A DNA stretch of 64,000 bases, taken from Micromonospora inositola (lineage in GTDB: Bacteria > Actinomycetota > Actinomycetes > Mycobacteriales > Micromonosporaceae). The stretch lies in contig NZ_LT607754.1 in the NCBI RefSeq assembly GCF_900090285.1, positions 5,606,001 to 5,670,000 on the forward strand, read 5' to 3'. This document shows, piece after piece, positions 44,910-55,444 of the stretch. Numbering within the stretch: position 1 is the first letter of the stretch; the number at the start of each line of letters is the position of its first letter. The notes below the pieces were generated by a model. It did no database searches, was not told the DNA's origin, and saw only the letters and a list, made by a program, of their open reading frames with translations. Position numbers and translations under genes: made by a program.

Positions 44910-46316
44910 GTGACCACCCTGCGGGTCGGCGAGCAGCCCGCCACCGCCACGGACCGGACCCACCGGCCCACCCTGACCTCCCGGCCCCAGCTCCCGCAGC
45001 AGAGCCCCGGTCCCGGCGTGCCCCCGCGGACCCGCCGCATCCTGATGCTCTCCTGGGAGTACCCGCCGGTGCTGGTCGGCGGGCTCGGCCGACACGTGCA
45101 CGCCCTGTCGGTCGCCCTGGCCGCCGTCGGCCACGAGGTCACCGTCGTCACCCGGCACGCCGACAGCGCCCCCCTGGAGGAGTACGCCGACGGCGTCCGG
45201 ATCGTCCGCGCCGCCGAGGACCCGGTCACCTTCCCGCTCGCCACCGGCTCCCTGCTGGCCTGGACGATGGCGTTCAACCACACGCTGACCCGGGCCGCCC
45301 TGCGGGCCGCCGAGTCCGGCTCGTACGACGTCATCCACGCCCATGACTGGCTGGTCGCGCACACCGCCATGACCCTGCGCGAGCACCTGGACGTGCCGCT
45401 GGTCAGCACCATCCACGCCACCGAGGCCGGCCGGCACCAGGGCTGGCTGCCGGAGGAGATGAACCGCACCATCCACGGCGTCGAGCAGTGGCTGGCCGCC
45501 GAGTCCGGCCGGGTGATCGTCTGCTCCGGGTACATGCGCGACGAGGTGACCGCCCTCTTCGGCGTGCCGCCCGCGCGGGTCGACGTGGTGCCCAACGGCG
45601 TCGAGCCGCAGCGCTGGCGGGCGCCGGCGGCCGCGGTCGCCGCCGCCCGGGCCCGGTTCGCCGGTGACGGCCCGCTGGTCACCTTCGCCGGCCGGCTGGT
45701 CTACGAGAAGGGCGTGCAGCACCTGCTCGCCGGCCTGCCCCGGCTACGCGAGCGGCACCCCGGACTGCGCGCGGTGATCGTCGGCGACGGGCCGTACAAG
45801 CCGGCCCTCGAGGCCGAGGTGCACCGGCTCGGCCTGGCCGGCGCGGTGAGCATGCCCGGCTTCCTCGGCGGGACCGACCTGCCCGCGGTGATGGCCGCCT
45901 CGGACTGCTTCGCGGTGCCGAGCATCTACGAGCCGTTCGGCATGGTGGCCCTGGAGGGCGCCGCGGCCGGTGCGCCCCTGGCGGTGGCGCGCACCGGCGG
46001 GCTCGCCGAGATCGTCGAGCCCGGGGTGACCGGGATGACCTTCGCCCCCCAGGACCCGGACGGGCTGAGCGAGGCGGTGCACGCGCTGCTGTCGGACCGG
46101 GAGCGGGCGCGCGCGCTGGCCCGCCGCGCCCGCACCATGGTCCACGAGCAGTACGGCTGGTCGGCCATCGCCGCCCGCACCGCCACCACCTACGCCGCCG
46201 CGATCGCGAAGGACCCCCAGTTCACCGCCGACCGCGCCGAGCAGCGGATGACCCTGGGCCCCGTCCTGCCCCCGCTGCCGGAGGGCAACCTGCTCGCCGC
46301 AGCCGGCCTGCGCTGA
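44910..46316 (+). CDS. GT4-family glucosyltransferase/glycogen synthase-like protein
   Basis: The 468-aa GT-B enzyme begins at the GTG at 44910 behind GGACGGAG. MLSWEYPPVLVGGLGRHVHALSV is the glycogen-synthase-type glycine loop, YDVIHAHDWLVAHTA the acceptor-side motif and GRLVYEKGVQHLLAGLPRL the phosphate region. PSIYEPFGMVALEGAAAGAPL gives the E-x7-E donor motif. It resembles actinobacterial alpha-1,4-glucosyltransferases of the Rv3032 type, involved in glycogen or methylglucose lipopolysaccharide, and sits divergent from the treXYZ operon. It is followed by a strong terminator. A sugar acceptor cannot be assigned by sequence alone. Confidence 0.87.
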   Translation: MTTLRVGEQPATATDRTHRPTLTSRPQLPQQSPGPGVPPRTRRILMLSWEYPPVLVGGLGRHVHALSVALAAVGHEVTVVTRHADSAPLEEYADGVRIVRAAEDPVTFPLATGSLLAWTMAFNHTLTRAALRAAESGSYDVIHAHDWLVAHTAMTLREHLDVPLVSTIHATEAGRHQGWLPEEMNRTIHGVEQWLAAESGRVIVCSGYMRDEVTALFGVPPARVDVVPNGVEPQRWRAPAAAVAAARARFAGDGPLVTFAGRLVYEKGVQHLLAGLPRLRERHPGLRAVIVGDGPYKPALEAEVHRLGLAGAVSMPGFLGGTDLPAVMAASDCFAVPSIYEPFGMVALEGAAAGAPLAVARTGGLAEIVEPGVTGMTFAPQDPDGLSEAVHALLSDRERARALARRARTMVHEQYGWSAIAARTATTYAAAIAKDPQFTADRAEQRMTLGPVLPPLPEGNLLAAAGLR

Positions 46317-46437
46317 GCCGTACGCGTACGCGCTGCCAACCCACCAGGAGGACAGCGAAAGAGGCGCTGTCGCCGCCGGGCCTCGACCTTCAATCGCCAG
46401 ACCCGCGGCCCTCGGTACGACGACCCGCCGAAACGCG

Positions 46438-46471
46438 GAAGGCCGCCGACCCGTGCGGGTCGGCGGCCTTC
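46438..46471. terminator. Bidirectional terminator between the GT4 gene and citrate synthase
   Basis: GAAGGCCGCCGACCCG pairs perfectly with 46456-46471 (16 bp) with only a TG at the tip. It lies between two convergent genes and ends 17 bases before the citrate synthase stop, so it can stop both transcripts. Confidence 0.9.
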
Positions 46472-46488
46472 GTCGTGGGACCGGAGGG

Positions 46489-47772
<1,284 letters not shown>

Positions 47773-48033
47773 GTGTTCCTCGCTTCGCCGGCAAGATCTT
47801 CGTTGAATTGCCTTCGCTTTTACCGTAATCGCGGTATCGGGGACACCGCTCGTCGTGGTTCCGCGGTGAGGTATGCGTCACCCGATTCCCGACTTGCCGG
47901 CTCGGAAACCCTGTGCATGGCCGTTCGCCCACCGCCCGGCAGCGGGCGTGGACGGGGGCGGCCGAGCGGGCGGCGCGCCGAGGACGCGGGGTCGGCCGGC
48001 GGCGAGAAGGGCCGGCCGGGCGGGGATCCGGCT

Positions 48034-50079
48034 TCAGGCGAGGGCGAGCCGACGCAGCGCGCCGCCGGCGCCCACCTGGTAGACGTCGAGGCGGTTGGCG
48101 CCAACGGTGAAGAGCCGGTCGTCGGGCAGCAGCGCCGCGAACCGCCGGCCGCCCGGGTCGGGCGGCACGACCGGGACGACCGCGCCGATCGTGCCGTTGA
48201 CCGCCACCGCCAGCATCGTCCCGTCCGGCACGGCGGCGGGCACGGTCCCCCAGACCAGGGCCGGCAGCTCGCCGTGGGCCGGGTCGACGGCACGGAACGC
48301 GGCGAGGTTCGCCACCTTCGCCGTACCGCCGGCCGGCCGCTCCCCCACCCGGGTGCCGATCAGCGGGCTCGGGGCCGGCCTGGCCGGCGGCGACGGCACC
48401 CCGCCGGTGATCGTCACCGGCTGGCCCGGGCGGTCGTAGAAGCGCTTGTCGGGGCGCTCGCGCGGGGCCTGCCGGGCGGACCGGCCGTCCATCCGCCAGG
48501 GGACCTTCACGTGGGTCTCGTCGGCGATGGTGGGCAGCAGGTCGACGTGCTCCCAGTTGCGGTCGTCCACCCGGCCGGCGCGCTGGCCGGGTTCCTTGAC
48601 GAACATCGGCACCCAGGCGACCTGGTCGGCGGCGTGGTTGATCGCGTCCATCCCGCGGCCCTGCCAGTCCCTCGTGAAGCTCACCCCGTGGTCGGCGGTG
48701 ACCAGGACGAGGGCCTGGTCGTAGAGCCCGGTGGCGCGCAGCGTGCGCAGCGTCTCGCCGATCAGCCGGTCGGTGTAGGCGAGCTGGGCGAGGTGCCGCT
48801 GCCGGGCCAGGTCCACCCAGCCGGCGCCGTCGTTGGGCAGGTCGTCCGGCGCCGCGTAGTGCTCTCCCGACGGCAGGTACGCCCACGGCGGGTGCGGCAT
48901 CAGCAGGTGCAGGAAGTGCAGGGTGGGGCGGGACGACGGGCGCAGCCCGGCCAGGAAGCTGGTGAACCGGGCCGGCTGGTTGTCGTTGAGGGTGTCCCAG
49001 CGGAACTTCGGGTCGGCCGGCACCGGCTCGGCGGCGTCCAGGCCGGCCTGGGCGCGGGTCAGCTCGCGGTAGGAGTCCTCCGGGTCGACCCGGCTGTCCA
49101 CCGGGGCGGTCACCTGGCGCAGCAGCCGGCCACTCTCCTGGACCAGCACGCCGAGTCCCCGCTCCGGCATGACCGGCTGCTCGCAGCGGCTGGGCGGGCA
49201 GAGCCGGGTGATGCTCTCCTCCGCCCTGACGTCGTACAGGCCGCCGAGGGCGGTGAAGAGGTTGTTCGGGTACTGCGAGTAGTGCGGGGCGAGCGGCTCG
49301 GCCGGGTAGCGGCCGGTGAGCATGGCCGGCAGCGCGTATGGGGTCCAGCCGCTGACCCCGGTGGCGTTGCGGTACCAGGTGGAACCCTGGGCCAGCTCGG
49401 CGAAGTGCGGGTAGCGGGCCGCGTCGATCTTCCCGTCCGGGCCGAGCAGCGAGACCACCGGCAGTTCGTCCAGGACGATCATGACCACCGGCGGGTGGGC
49501 GCCCGGGCCGGCCACCCCGGCGGCGCCGGCGTGCGCCCGAGGCAGCACCACCGCTGAGGCCGGCGAGGCGAAGAGGAACAGGCCGACGAAGACCGGCGGC
49601 CCGAGCGCCGCCACCCGCAGCACCCGGCCGGGCACCCGCCAGCGCCGGTTCGCGGCCGTCCCGAGCGCGCCGGCCAGGGCGGCGACCAGCAGCAGCGGTA
49701 CGCCCCGCAGCGGCGTGCCGTGCCGCCCGACCTGGACGGCGAGGGCGGCCAGCAGCAGCCCGACGAGCAGGCTGTGCACCGCCGCCCGGGTGGCCCGCCC
49801 GACGACCAGGCTGACCGCGCCGAGCAGCGCGAACGCCAGGGTCGGCACGATCGCGATCAGGGCCACCAGGAGCAGGATGTCGCCCCGCCCGGCGCGGTGG
49901 AACACGAAGAAGTCGGGGCTGCGGCCGAGCACGTCCAGCAGCGGCTGGGTGACCACCAGCCCGACCAGGCCGACCACTTCGAGCAGCCGGCCCAGCTCCG
50001 CCCGCCAGGGCCGACCCGGCCCCGCCGGGGCGGACGGCACGGGTCGGACGTCGGGCGGCGCGAGCGTGCCCTCAGCCAC
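48034..50079 (-). CDS. Membrane-anchored alkaline-phosphatase-superfamily (sulfatase-like) protein
   Basis: The 681-aa protein begins at the GTG at 50079, overlapping the methyltransferase stop by eight bases. Residues about 30-170 contain four to five hydrophobic segments. The C-terminal two thirds are an alkaline-phosphatase-fold domain: PPVVMIVLDELPVVSLLG (metal Asp), GSTWYRNATGVSGWTPYALPAML (Thr nucleophile region), VLVTADHGVSFT (Asp-His) and NHAADQVAWVPMFVKEPGQ, which match sulfatases and phosphoglycerol/phosphoethanolamine transferases. The active domain should face outside the cell. A true sulfatase would need a Cys-modified formylglycine, which is not seen, so a phosphotransferase or phosphodiesterase role is likelier. 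It is the last gene of a three-gene operon. Confidence 0.85.
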   Translation of the reverse strand: MAEGTLAPPDVRPVPSAPAGPGRPWRAELGRLLEVVGLVGLVVTQPLLDVLGRSPDFFVFHRAGRGDILLLVALIAIVPTLAFALLGAVSLVVGRATRAAVHSLLVGLLLAALAVQVGRHGTPLRGVPLLLVAALAGALGTAANRRWRVPGRVLRVAALGPPVFVGLFLFASPASAVVLPRAHAGAAGVAGPGAHPPVVMIVLDELPVVSLLGPDGKIDAARYPHFAELAQGSTWYRNATGVSGWTPYALPAMLTGRYPAEPLAPHYSQYPNNLFTALGGLYDVRAEESITRLCPPSRCEQPVMPERGLGVLVQESGRLLRQVTAPVDSRVDPEDSYRELTRAQAGLDAAEPVPADPKFRWDTLNDNQPARFTSFLAGLRPSSRPTLHFLHLLMPHPPWAYLPSGEHYAAPDDLPNDGAGWVDLARQRHLAQLAYTDRLIGETLRTLRATGLYDQALVLVTADHGVSFTRDWQGRGMDAINHAADQVAWVPMFVKEPGQRAGRVDDRNWEHVDLLPTIADETHVKVPWRMDGRSARQAPRERPDKRFYDRPGQPVTITGGVPSPPARPAPSPLIGTRVGERPAGGTAKVANLAAFRAVDPAHGELPALVWGTVPAAVPDGTMLAVAVNGTIGAVVPVVPPDPGGRRFAALLPDDRLFTVGANRLDVYQVGAGGALRRLALA

Positions 50080-51481
50080 CCACCACCGCCTGGTAGAGCG
50101 TCCGGGTGCCGGAGGGCAGCGCCGCGCGCCGGATGATCCGGCAGCGCGCCGCGAGCAGCCGCTCGAAGACGTCCCGGCGGTAGTCGGGGAAGAGCCCGTC
50201 CGGCTTGTTGGCCAGCAGCCGGCGGGCCATCGGGTCCTCGGGGTGGACGAACTCCACCACCAGCGCCGCACCGGGCTCGCCCAGCCCGGCGAGCTGGTCG
50301 ACCACCTCCACCAGTGGCACGTTCCGCCCGATCGCCAGGTGGTGCACCACGGCCAGGGCGAGCACCACCTCGGCTCGGGTCCGGTCGGCGAAGCCGGCCC
50401 GCTCGACGCCACGCCAGCCACCGCCGGGCGAGGGGTCGGCCAGGTCCATCACCAGCGGCAGGATCCGCCGCTCCCCCTCGGCCCGCAGCGCCCGGTAGAG
50501 CGCGTCGACCACCGCCGGGTCCTGCTCGATCGCGACCACGTACCGGGCGTGCCGGGCGGCGATCCGGGCGTACCGGCCGTCGTTGGCGCCCAGGTCGAGC
50601 ACCAGCGGCGGGCTGCCCGCGTCGGCCACCGCCTCCTCCACGAACCGCTCCTTGGCCAGCCGGTCCTGGGCCGAGTAGCCGCAGGTGCGCTGGTAGTCCG
50701 ACCAGTGGCTCCCGCCCGGCGGGCGATCCAGCCGGCGGACCAGCTTCTCGATACCGCGTACGGTCGCCGCCGCCAGCTCCCGCGAGTACCCGGCGTCGCG
50801 CAGTTGGGCCCGCACGTCGGTGGTGGTGGAGCGGGCGTGCCGCTGCTGCATCGCGCCGTGCAGGTGCACGTGAGTGAGCACGCCGGGCAGCAGCCGGCGG
50901 GCGCCCCCGAAGAACCGGCGCATCTGGTCCGGTTCGAGGCCGTCGACCCGGGCGCGCAGCCAGGGCTGGAAGTCCACGCCGAGGTGGGCCTGGAGCAGCA
51001 GCGGGTAGAGCAGGGTCTGGCAGAACTGCCGGTACCCGGCCCACGGCTCGCCCTCGCGGAGCGGCTCGAAGGAGCCGACGTCGATGAAGACCGGCGCGGC
51101 GCCCCGCCACTGGAGGTTGTACGCCGAGCCGTCCTTGGTGGTGAATCCGTGGTCGAGCGCGGCGCGCAGGATCTCCAGGTGCAGCAGCGCGGCGTCCCGC
51201 AGCATCCCGAACGACCACTCGTAGGGGTGCGAGACGAAGGGGATCCGCTGGTGCCGCAGCACGGCGGACCAGGGCGGCGTGGCGGTGACCTCCTCGGTGC
51301 CGCACACCTTTCCCTCGGCCAGCAGGTCGCGGAAGAAGCCGGTGGCCGCCAGGGCCCGCCAGTCCGCGGTCGCCCGGTGGTCGAGACCGCGCAGCACCTC
51401 GCCGTCGCGGTGGAAGACCCGGTTGGTCGGGTCCCGGAAGGATCCGGGGTCGGCCCGGAGGCCGGTGTCGGGGCGGGCCAT
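50072..51481 (-). CDS. SAM-dependent methyltransferase with a long N-terminal domain
   Basis: This 469-aa protein starts at the ATG at 51481. The C-terminal Rossmann domain has motif I PLVLDLGANDGRYARIAARHA and later RYVVAIEQDPAVVDALYRALR, a class I methyltransferase. Catalytic residues cannot be assigned. The N-terminal 280 residues (FVSHPYEWSFGMLRDAALLHL, APVFIDVGSFEPL, AGYRQFCQTLLYPLLLQ) match a conserved class found with this methyltransferase in surface-polymer loci. Its gene sits between a 48-aa membrane peptide and an alkaline-phosphatase-like protein, with an eight-base overlap to the latter. Modification of a cell-surface polymer is the simplest hypothesis. Confidence 0.83.
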   Translation of the reverse strand: MARPDTGLRADPGSFRDPTNRVFHRDGEVLRGLDHRATADWRALAATGFFRDLLAEGKVCGTEEVTATPPWSAVLRHQRIPFVSHPYEWSFGMLRDAALLHLEILRAALDHGFTTKDGSAYNLQWRGAAPVFIDVGSFEPLREGEPWAGYRQFCQTLLYPLLLQAHLGVDFQPWLRARVDGLEPDQMRRFFGGARRLLPGVLTHVHLHGAMQQRHARSTTTDVRAQLRDAGYSRELAAATVRGIEKLVRRLDRPPGGSHWSDYQRTCGYSAQDRLAKERFVEEAVADAGSPPLVLDLGANDGRYARIAARHARYVVAIEQDPAVVDALYRALRAEGERRILPLVMDLADPSPGGGWRGVERAGFADRTRAEVVLALAVVHHLAIGRNVPLVEVVDQLAGLGEPGAALVVEFVHPEDPMARRLLANKPDGLFPDYRRDVFERLLAARCRIIRRAALPSGTRTLYQAVVGG

Positions 51482-51498
51482 CGCCGGTGCCGGCCCGT

Positions 51499-51645
51499 TC
51501 AGCGGTGGTCGGTGGGCTGGCGCCGGAACCGGGCGACCAGCCGGCGCCAGTAGAGCTTGGCCGCCACCGCCGCTCCGGCCACCCCACCGACCACCGCCTG
51601 CACGATCAGGCTGCCGGACCCCGCGTCCAGGTAGGCCAGGTGCAT
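51499..51645 (-). CDS. Small membrane protein of the YLDxGSGS type
   Basis: This 48-aa protein starts at the ATG at 51645 behind GGGAG. It reads MHLAYLDAGSGSLIVQ then a hydrophobic Gly/Ala-rich helix and ends with a basic tail (YWRRLVARFRRQ). The AYLD(P/A)GSGS start followed by one membrane helix recurs in tiny proteins beside methyltransferase and phosphatase-like genes in many bacteria. Its stop is 17 bases before the methyltransferase ATG, and all three genes form one unit. Function unknown; it may anchor or assemble the other two at the membrane. Confidence 0.8.
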   Translation of the reverse strand: MHLAYLDAGSGSLIVQAVVGGVAGAAVAAKLYWRRLVARFRRQPTDHR

Positions 51646-51831
51646 CACCGGCCGCTCCCTTCCCTCGCCGTGATGGAGGCCGGCCACCATGAGGCATTTA
51701 GCCCTTTAAGCCGGACTTGTCTCCTTGACACCGTACGCCGCGCGAGCCGGTCGTGAAGGCCACACCGGTCACCGCGACCACGTCCGTTCCGTTCAAGACG
51801 ACCGGCCCCACCCACCTCTACCGTGACCGCC

Positions 51832-52230
51832 ATGACACCTCACTTCGACCTCATCGGCATGGCGGTCACCGAGATGGCGCGGACGCTCGACTTCTACCGG
51901 CGGCTGGGGGTGCCGGTCCCGGCCGGCGCCGAGCGCGAACCGCACGTGGAGGTGACCCTGGCCGGCGGCGTCCGGCTGGCCTGGGACGCCGTCGACATGA
52001 TCCGCACCTTCGACCCGGACTTCGCGCCGCCCACCGGCAGCCCCCGGGTGAACCTGGCGTTCCGTTGCGCCGACCCGGCCGAGGTCGACCGGTGGTACAA
52101 GGAGCTGACCGGAGCCGGGTTCCACGGCCACCTGCCGCCGTGGGACGCCCAGTGGGGGCAGCGGTACGCCGTCCTGCACGACCCCGACGGCAACGGGGTG
52201 GACCTGTTCGCGCCGCTGGCCGCCGACTGA
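51832..52230 (+). CDS. VOC/glyoxalase-fold protein
   Basis: The 132-aa protein belongs to the vicinal oxygen chelate superfamily (glyoxalase, bleomycin resistance, dioxygenases). It shows the paired beta-alpha-beta-beta-beta modules: FDLIGMAVTEMARTLDFYRRLGV, then RVNLAFRCADPAEVDRWYKELTGAGF and ending AVLHDPDGNGVDLFAPL, with the HDPDGN turn typical of the second module. Possible metal ligands are incomplete, so enzyme activity is uncertain. The ATG at 51832 was chosen; a GTG at 51823 is also in frame. It converges on an AraC-type regulator gene, and VOC/AraC pairs are common in actinobacteria. Confidence 0.85.
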   Translation: MTPHFDLIGMAVTEMARTLDFYRRLGVPVPAGAEREPHVEVTLAGGVRLAWDAVDMIRTFDPDFAPPTGSPRVNLAFRCADPAEVDRWYKELTGAGFHGHLPPWDAQWGQRYAVLHDPDGNGVDLFAPLAAD

Positions 52231-52241
52231 GCGGCGACCGG

Positions 52242-53012
52242 TCAGCCCCTCAGCAGCCGGGTCGGGGGCACGCCGGCCAGGTCGCGGACCTCCCGGGTGA
52301 GGTGGGCCTGGTCGGCGTAGCCGGCGCGGGCGGCCACCTCGGCCAGCGGCGTACCGGCCCGGGCCAGCGCGAGGGCGCGGCGCATCCGGAGGATGCGGGC
52401 GAGGGTCTTCGGGCCGTACCCGAAGAGGGGCTGGCAGCGGCGGCGCAGCGCGCGCTCGCCCAGGCCGACCTCGGCGGCCGCGGCGCCCACCGTGACGCCG
52501 TCCGCCAGTCGGGCGGCGACCCGCGCGCCGAGCGGGTCCGGGCCGCCGACGGCGCGCAGCCGCGCGACCGCGACCGCCGTCAGGGCGACGGCGATCAGCT
52601 CGACGTCGGCGGCGTCCGCGCCGATCGGATGGACGCCGCGCAACGAACCGGAGCGGCGGGCGGGCCGCTCTGCCGACGACCGTGCCGCGTCGATCCGGTC
52701 GGCCAGCGCGCCCGTGGCCGGCCCCCACAGGTCGGCCAGCGGGACGCGCTGGTCACGCACCTCGTCGGCGGGCACCCCGAGGACGGCCGGGCCGGTGCCG
52801 GGTGGCAGCCGCAGTCCGACCCACCGCTCCCGCGGCGAGCTGGCGGAGAGGTGGGCGACCCGATCCGGCCCGGCGACCAGCAGCCCGGCCCGGCTGGACC
52901 AGAGCAGGTCGACGCAGCCGTCCGGCAGCACCCGGGTCGACGCCCCGCCCTCGGCGACGCTGTGCCACACCACCGCCCCGGGGATCCCGATCGCGGCCCG
53001 CTCCCGGTACAT
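52242..53012 (-). CDS. AraC-family transcriptional regulator
   Basis: The 256-aa protein has an N-terminal DUF6597-like/cupin-type sensing domain (GAVVWHSVAEGGASTRVLPDGCVDLLW) and a C-terminal AraC DNA-binding domain: VGAAAAEVGLGERALRRRCQPLFGYGPKTLARILRMRRAL and LAEVAARAGYADQAHLTREVRDLAGVPP with two helix-turn-helix units. The DGCVDLLW segment is widespread in this subgroup. The ATG at 53012 was preferred to a GTG six bases earlier. It may control the adjacent convergent VOC gene, but that is only inferred from proximity. Confidence 0.87.
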   Translation of the reverse strand: MYRERAAIGIPGAVVWHSVAEGGASTRVLPDGCVDLLWSSRAGLLVAGPDRVAHLSASSPRERWVGLRLPPGTGPAVLGVPADEVRDQRVPLADLWGPATGALADRIDAARSSAERPARRSGSLRGVHPIGADAADVELIAVALTAVAVARLRAVGGPDPLGARVAARLADGVTVGAAAAEVGLGERALRRRCQPLFGYGPKTLARILRMRRALALARAGTPLAEVAARAGYADQAHLTREVRDLAGVPPTRLLRG

Positions 53013-53100
53013 CCCCACAGCCTGCCACCCGGCCAGGCCACCGGTCGACCACCAGGTCGCCGTCCCGGTGCGGACGACACCCCCGTGGTCGGGGCGGCCG

Positions 53101-54331
53101 TCAGGAGCGGCGGTGGTGCATGGCGAGGCGGAGGAGGGCGAAGCGGAGGGCGGTGGCCGCCAGGTTGGCGGCGACCAGCACCGCCAGCTCCAGCGGGCGG
53201 GGCGGGGCGGCGGTCGCGGCGCGCAGGACCGCCAGCGAGCCGCTGGTCAGCGCCAGGCCGAGAGCGAAGGCGAGCAGACCCTGCAGGTGGTGGCGGGTGG
53301 CGTGCCGGCGGCCGGAGATGCCGAAGGTGAGCCGGCGGTTGGCGGCGGTGTTGGCCACCGCGGTCACCAGCAGGGCCAGCAGGTTCGCCGCCTGCGCCCC
53401 CAGCGCGCCCCGGGTCGCCAGGAAGAGCGCCAGGTACGCCAGCGCGCTGGCCACCCCGACCGCGGCGAACCGGGCGAGCTGCCGGGGCAGTCCGGCCGGC
53501 ACCTGCGCCGGCGCCGTGGTCAGCGGCGCCCGACCGAGCTGCTCGCGCAGTTCCGCCAGGGGCAGCGCCCCGCTGACCAGGGCGCGGGCCAGCCGGCCGA
53601 TGCCCCGCAGGTCGGCCAGGGCGGTGGCGACGATGTCCACCCGGCTGTCCGGGTCGTCCACCCAGTCCACCGGCACCTCGTGGATCCGCAGGCCGGCCCG
53701 TTGGGCGAGGACCAGCAGCTCGGTGTCGAAGAACCAACCGGTGTCCTGCACCAGCGGCAGCAGCCCGGCCGCCACGTTCGCGCGGATCGCCTTGAACCCG
53801 CACTGGGCGTCGGAGAAGCGCACCGCCAGGGTGCCGCGCAGGAGGAGGTTGTAGCCGCGGGAGATCACCTCCCGTCGGGCGCCCCGGACCACCTGGCTGG
53901 GTCCGCGCCAGCCGGGTGCCGATGGCCAGGTCGGAGTGGCCGGAGATGAGCGGCGCGACCAGCGGCAGCAGCGCCGCCAGGTCGGTGGAGAGGTCCACGT
54001 CCAGGTACGCCAGCACCGGCGCCGGGGACGCCGACCAGGCGGCCCGCAGCGCCCGGCCCCGCCCCTTTGCGTCCAGGTGCCGCACTCCCACCTCGGGCAG
54101 CTCCGCGGCGAGCGCCTCGGCCACCGCGAGGGTGCCGTCGACGCTGGCGTTGTCCGCCACGGTGATCCGGAACGGGTACGGGAAGTGCTCGGTCAGGTGG
54201 GCGTGCAGCCGCCGGACGCAGGGACCGAGGTCGGCCTCCTCGTTGTAGACCGGCACCACCACGTCCAGCACCGCCGCAGGCGTCGTCCGCCGGGCCCGCA
54301 CCGCCGCCCGGGGAGCACTCGGGAGGGTCAT
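53101..54331 (-). pseudogene. Frameshifted GT2 glycosyltransferase-GtrA fusion
   Basis: Two overlapping frames are two halves of one protein. The first (from the ATG at 54331) gives VLDVVVPVYNEEADLGPCVRRL, YLDVDLSTD and HSDLAIGTRLAR of a dolichyl-phosphate-mannose-synthase-like GT2 enzyme. The second, from about 53902, continues with VVRGARREVISRGYNLLLRG, the usual next GT2 block, and a C-terminal GtrA domain with four helices (LARFAAVGVASALAYLALFLA). One extra base in 53899-53902 (GGGT on the plus strand) separates them; deleting it yields about 409 aa. The start overlaps the GT39 remnant stop as ATGA. This may be a genuine frameshift or a sequencing error. Confidence 0.78.
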
Positions 54332-55399
54332 CGCTCAGCCCGCTTTCCGCTGGTCAGGTCGTAGACGGTGACCCCGTCGACGGTCTTCGCGGTGAAGTTC
54401 TCGGCGACCCAGGAGGCGATCTCCTGGGAGGCGGAGCTGCCCCCGTTGGCCCGGAACCCACCGCCGCCGACGAAGTAGTGGATCTCCCCGTCGGTGACGT
54501 ACCGCTGGAACTGGGCGAGCGTCGGCGACGGGTCGCTGCCGTTGAAGCCGCCGATCGCCATCACCGGCCGCCGGGTGGCGAGCTGGTAGCCGGAGGCGTT
54601 GTTCGAACCGATCGTCGCCGCCACCCAGGTGTAGGCGTCGGCGTCGGCCGCCAGCAGGGACTTCAGCTCGGCGCTCGGCTCAGGGGCGTCGAGCAGCCCG
54701 CCCATGCCGCCGCCGCGCTGCGAGCGGCCGTCGCCGCCGGGGAACTGCCCCTGCGCGCCGCCGGGGAGGCCCGGGAACTGCCCGTTCTGCCCGGTCCCGC
54801 CGTTCTGGCCGCCACCGGGGAGGCCAGGGACCTGGCCGTTCTGCCCACCGCCCGGGAAGCCAGCGAGTTGGCCGCCGCCGGGGAACTCCATGCCGCCCGG
54901 CAGCCGGCCGCCGGGGAACCCGCCCCGGCCGGGACCGAAGGCGCCCTGCACCAACGGGCCGCGCCTGCGGCACCAGGATCGACCAGCTGCTCAGCCCGAA
55001 GATCCGTACCGAGAGGGCCATCAGCCAGAGCGAGGCCGGGGTCTTGTCGACGGTGATCGAGTTGGCCGCGTCGGACGAACCGTAGAAGAACGCCGTCCAG
55101 CTCTCCGAGCCGGCCTGCCCGGCGGCCGAGTAGAACGAGTTTGCCCAGCCCGAGGCGCCGAGGCTCCACAGGTAGAGCAGTCCGGTGGCGAACAGGAGGG
55201 CCAGCAGGGCCGGCCGCGCCCACCGGGGGTGGTCCCGGGCGGGCTCGGGCGGCGTACGGTCGCCGTCGGCGCGGGCGGGTTCGGGCACGGCCGCGGTGGG
55301 CTTCGGCGACGGGGCGGCGTCCGGCGTGGGCGCCGCGGCGGGCGCCGGTGCGGGTGACCCGGTCGCGGGCGCGGTCAGCAGACTCTCTGTTCTGTCCAT
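54328..55399 (-). pseudogene. GT39-type (ArnT-like) glycosyltransferase gene with an internal deletion
   Basis: The N-terminal part from the ATG at 55399 gives a Pro-rich stretch, a first membrane helix and SWTAFFYGSSDAANSITVDK through MALSVRIFGLSSWSILVPQA, the usual start of GT39 enzymes. Then, near 54962-54972, the frame changes and directly enters the C-terminal Gly-rich linker (VQGAFGPGRGGFPGG) and extracellular domain (YTWVAATIGSNNASGYQLATRRPVMAIGGFNGSDPSP). Normal members have some 400 more residues, with most of the membrane helices, between these blocks. So about 1.1-1.3 kb appears deleted and the ORF is out of frame. The gene cannot make a working transferase. Confidence 0.82.
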
Positions 55400-55444
55400 G
55401 CCGGCCAGCCTCGGCCAGGCCGCTGGCCCGGCCCCGTGAACGAC

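Noticed and set aside
47773..48033. Region between citrate synthase and the phosphatase-like gene, checked for a small gene or RNA
   Set aside because: Only short frames with poor codon bias; it is better explained as the citrate synthase promoter.
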